Part shown: positions 28,471 through 30,494 of the stretch, in pieces
Position numbering within the stretch: the first letter of the stretch is position 1
Layout: each line of letters starts with the position of its first letter
IMG/VR virus record: IMGVR_UViG_3300042863_000176
Coordinates: 1-30,494 of that record
From: a virus
Length of the DNA: 30,494 nt
Direction: 5' to 3' (one strand)
Made by a program: the position numbers and the translations under genes
The notes under the pieces: model-generated
Told to the model about the DNA's origin: nothing
What the model saw: only the letters and a program-made list of their open reading frames with translations
Database searches by the model: none

Positions 28471-29676
28471 TTATGACAAAGAATATCCGGCAGCTCCCAA
28501 CGTTCGTCTAGGAGTACCGACAATAGTAGTATCTGTAGAAACTACACCTGTGTTTGATACTAGGTTGGAGTAGTCATAAAAGGGATCTCCGTATACAAAC
28601 ATAGCCTTATCATTACCATAACTTGCGGCCGCCAAACTATACCTAGTCGTACCCGCAGTAACAGTATCACTAGCAAAAACACCTGTATTAGATACTAAAT
28701 TAGTATCTCTTCCTGGTCCACCAAATATTGCTTTGTCAAAACCATATCCCGCGGCTGCTGCGTATAACTTAGCGGAGACTGCTTCAGTAATATCACTAGC
28801 AACCACACCTGTGTTTGATACTTTGTTGCTTGTTGATACTACTGCAGTGCCATTATAACCAAATGCAAACATAGCTTTATCTAATCCATAACCAGAGGCT
28901 GCTAGTCCATATCTAGCAGTACCAACACCTGAAACATCATTTCCAACCGCACCTGTGTTTGATACTAGATTGGTTAGTGATACTGAACTACCGTTTTCTA
29001 TTTGCCCGTATCCAAATATAGCCTTATCTGTGCCATAACACGCGGCTGCATTCAGATATCTAACAGTACCAACACCTGAAACATCATTTCCAACCACACC
29101 TGTGTTTGATACTAGATTAGTTATTGATAAGTAATTAGTACCATTACTTCCATATCCAAATATAGCTTTATCAGTGCCATAACCAGAGGCTGATAGTCCA
29201 TATCTAGCAGTACCAACACCTGTAACATTATTAGCAACTACACCTGTGTTTGATACTAGATTGGTCACTGATACTATTGCAAACGAAACAGTTTGCCCAT
29301 ATCCAAGTATAGCTTTTTTAGTTCCTATAATAGGATTATCTGTTGTAATACTATTACTTGCTGAACTTGGTGAACTAGTACCTGCACTATTAGTAGCAGT
29401 TACAGTAAATGTATAACTTGTACTACCAGTTAATCCAGTTACATTAATAGTACCACTACCTGCCTGGTTTAATGTTCCGGTAACTCCACCCGGACTACTT
29501 GTTGCTGTATAGCTTGTAATAGTGGCACCGCCATTATTAACCGGAGCAGTAAATGTTACTGTTGCAGTTGTCTCACCCGTAGCTGTTGCCGTTCCGATAG
29601 TTGGTGCCCCCGGTGCGGTGGGTGCCGGGGTAATACTCACTCCGGCTCCAAACGTTATTCCTTGTCCAATATCCAT
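28471..29676 (-). CDS. FN3 domain plus six-repeat kelch-like protein, probable tail adhesin
   Basis: 401 aa. N-terminus MDIGQGITFGAGVSITPAP resembles that of the downstream paralogue. Residues about 20-112 form a fibronectin type III domain (APGAPTIGTATATG, then ITSYTATSSPGG and GLTGSTSYTFTVTATN). From residue 122 six repeats of the TNLVSNTGVV type follow; repeats 4-6 have drifted (AMFAFG, AIFGGPGRD with a very short loop, AMFVYG). The FN3 part is absent from the paralogue. AAAGGATGA precedes the ATG. A virion fibre or adhesin role is inferred from FN3, repeats and the neighbouring glycine-rich tail gene. Confidence 0.78.
   Translation of the reverse strand: MDIGQGITFGAGVSITPAPTAPGAPTIGTATATGETTATVTFTAPVNNGGATITSYTATSSPGGVTGTLNQAGSGTINVTGLTGSTSYTFTVTATNSAGTSSPSSASNSITTDNPIIGTKKAILGYGQTVSFAIVSVTNLVSNTGVVANNVTGVGTARYGLSASGYGTDKAIFGYGSNGTNYLSITNLVSNTGVVGNDVSGVGTVRYLNAAACYGTDKAIFGYGQIENGSSVSLTNLVSNTGAVGNDVSGVGTARYGLAASGYGLDKAMFAFGYNGTAVVSTSNKVSNTGVVASDITEAVSAKLYAAAAGYGFDKAIFGGPGRDTNLVSNTGVFASDTVTAGTTRYSLAAASYGNDKAMFVYGDPFYDYSNLVSNTGVVSTDTTIVGTPRRTLGAAGYSLS
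28474..29313 (-). repeat. Six diverged coding repeats, paralogous to those at 27448-28305
   Basis: Same TNLVSN-centred unit as the downstream gene. The first three copies are close to consensus and the last three are more diverged, one with a loop of only four residues. Confidence 0.75.
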
Positions 29677-29695
29677 ATTATGTCATCCTTTAATG

Positions 29696-29703
29696 TATTT
29701 AGC
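29696..29703 (-). promoter_or_regulatory. Weak late-promoter-like octamer GCTAAATA (FN3 gene)
   Basis: GCTAAATA on the minus strand, two mismatches from TATAAATA, 19 bases before the ATG with AAAGGATGA between. Confidence 0.35.
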
Positions 29704-29707
29704 AAAC

Positions 29708-30494
29708 TTATAAATTACCAGTATTAGTTGAAGGGAATGCACGACCAAGTCCCCAGATAATTCTGACAGCTCCTTTAGCACCGGCGCCACCTAGTCTAGT
29801 GCCGTCTGCGGCACCGCCACCACCACCGCCATAGCTACCACCATGGCCACCGCTGCCACTACTACCACCCTCAGCGAGTCCATTATTACCACCTGATCCT
29901 CCAAAGCCCCCGCCTTGTTGTGCAGGTCTAGTGCCACCGCTAGCTCCTTGTCCATAGATGCCAACTCCGCCGCCACCGCCGCCAGATTGCCCTGTTGTTC
30001 CGCCACCACCGGCACCACCACTACCAGCACCACCTGTTGCATTAATATCGTATCCATCTGCTCCGGCGCCGCCTGTTCCAGAATAGCCGCCAGCACCGCC
30101 AGCACCACCGGGATAAGAGCTTCCGGTTCCACCAGTACCACCGTTACCCCCACCGTCACCTACGTAGGTACCGCCAGTTGCATTTCCTTGACCATTGAGT
30201 AAACCAGTACCGCCACCATTACCTGCAACAAGGCTGCTAGAACTAAAATAACTTTGACCTCCAATATCGCCACCTGACAAGCCACCTGTACCAACTTGCA
30301 CAGTGTATGTAAATCCTTGTGTTACTGCAATATTGTTTTTCCATCCTAGACCTCCACCGCCGGCGCCACCTGTATCATTTGGAAACACGAAATTACTATT
30401 TCTTGCACCACCGCCACCACCAACACAAACTACACATACGCTATTAACACCTAGTGGTGGTGTCCATGAATATGTACCGGGATCAGTATATTCT
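29708..30494 (-). CDS. Glycine-rich phage tail protein, C-terminal part (cut by window edge)
   Basis: 261 residues are visible and the frame is open to the window edge, so the N-terminus is missing; a GTG near 30388 is internal. The visible start, EYTDPGTYSWTPPLGVNSVC then VVCVGGGGG, is the lead-in of a glycine-rich domain found at the ends of many phage fibre or adhesin proteins. About 150 residues are Gly/Ser/Ala-rich (GGTGG, GGAGG and GGGGG runs), expected to pack as polyglycine helices or loops, and the protein ends with a GAVRIIWGLGRAFPST signature that I recall from similar phage tail proteins. Probable host-recognition protein. Confidence 0.82.
   Translation of the reverse strand, partial: EYTDPGTYSWTPPLGVNSVCVVCVGGGGGARNSNFVFPNDTGGAGGGGLGWKNNIAVTQGFTYTVQVGTGGLSGGDIGGQSYFSSSSLVAGNGGGTGLLNGQGNATGGTYVGDGGGNGGTGGTGSSYPGGAGGAGGYSGTGGAGADGYDINATGGAGSGGAGGGGTTGQSGGGGGGVGIYGQGASGGTRPAQQGGGFGGSGGNNGLAEGGSSGSGGHGGSYGGGGGGAADGTRLGGAGAKGAVRIIWGLGRAFPSTNTGNL

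Noticed and set aside
27448-29313. CRISPR-like or diversity-generating retroelement interpretation of the regular repeats
   Set aside because: The repeats are about 144 bases, fully coding and in frame, with no short spacers, no cas genes, no reverse transcriptase and no template repeat in view.
29791-30159. Alternative frames in the glycine-rich region, on both strands (Val/Ala-rich on minus, Ser/Thr/Ala-rich on plus)
   Set aside because: Low-complexity GGN codon runs keep all frames open; the glycine frame continues with a recognisable lead-in and C-terminal signature.

Overview
The window is a piece of a lytic, AT-rich, T4-like myovirus genome (or a metagenomic contig of one). Recombination and replication proteins of T4 type (UvsW, UvsX, UvsY, gp32-like SSB), a T4-type large terminase, T4-style late-promoter octamers and UNCG-tetraloop terminators support this. 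Every gene I accept lies on the minus strand, so transcription runs from high to low coordinates. No tRNA, CRISPR array, insertion sequence or reverse transcriptase is visible, and no gene-free stretch exceeds about 165 bases. The host is uncertain. One small gene resembles the BPSL0761 family of Burkholderia prophages, which hints at a betaproteobacterial host (inference).

Layout in transcription order. 30494-27445: three virion or adhesin genes (a glycine-rich tail protein cut by the window edge, an FN3 plus six-repeat protein, and a second six-repeat protein). 27369-22826: small early-type genes with their own sigma70-like promoters, then a MoxR AAA+ ATPase, a 50-aa gene, a VWA/metallopeptidase protein, a 38-aa membrane peptide and three overlapping unknown genes. 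22751-21749: two conserved-looking unknowns. 21696-17348: thymidylate synthase followed by an epimerase, a DegT-type aminotransferase and a radical SAM enzyme, with two small unknowns. 17340-16355: a spanin-like membrane protein and lipoprotein pair plus a second lipoprotein. 16326-14706: a virion-type protein with a duplicated NDGxGDPLR motif and two small proteins carrying a T4-like capsid-targeting N-terminus and a shared FKGYKR C-terminus. 14653-8671: methyltransferase, large terminase and two large probable virion proteins. 8507-4645: recombination operon (SSB, BPSL0761-like, UvsX, acidic protein, UvsY, unknown). 4586-1: small early genes, an AAA ATPase, an unknown protein, UvsW and a partial gene.

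Three regulatory layers can be read directly. (1) A set of near-identical promoters, TTGACAWTAAAT plus an AT-rich -10 with exactly 17 bases between boxes, sits at or just after the stop codon of the preceding gene, making single-gene cassettes. (2) TATAAATA/GATAAATA octamers precede structural genes and resemble T4 late promoters. (3) Several promoters place the start codon 5-6 bases after the -10 box with no Shine-Dalgarno, which predicts leaderless mRNAs.

The parts most worth following up are the MoxR-VWA module with its two micro-genes, the sugar/radical SAM cassette, the paired six-blade adhesin-like proteins with variable loops, the tagged putative internal head proteins, and the palindromes over the SSB and MoxR promoters. 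All functions come from reading motifs by eye; no database search was run.
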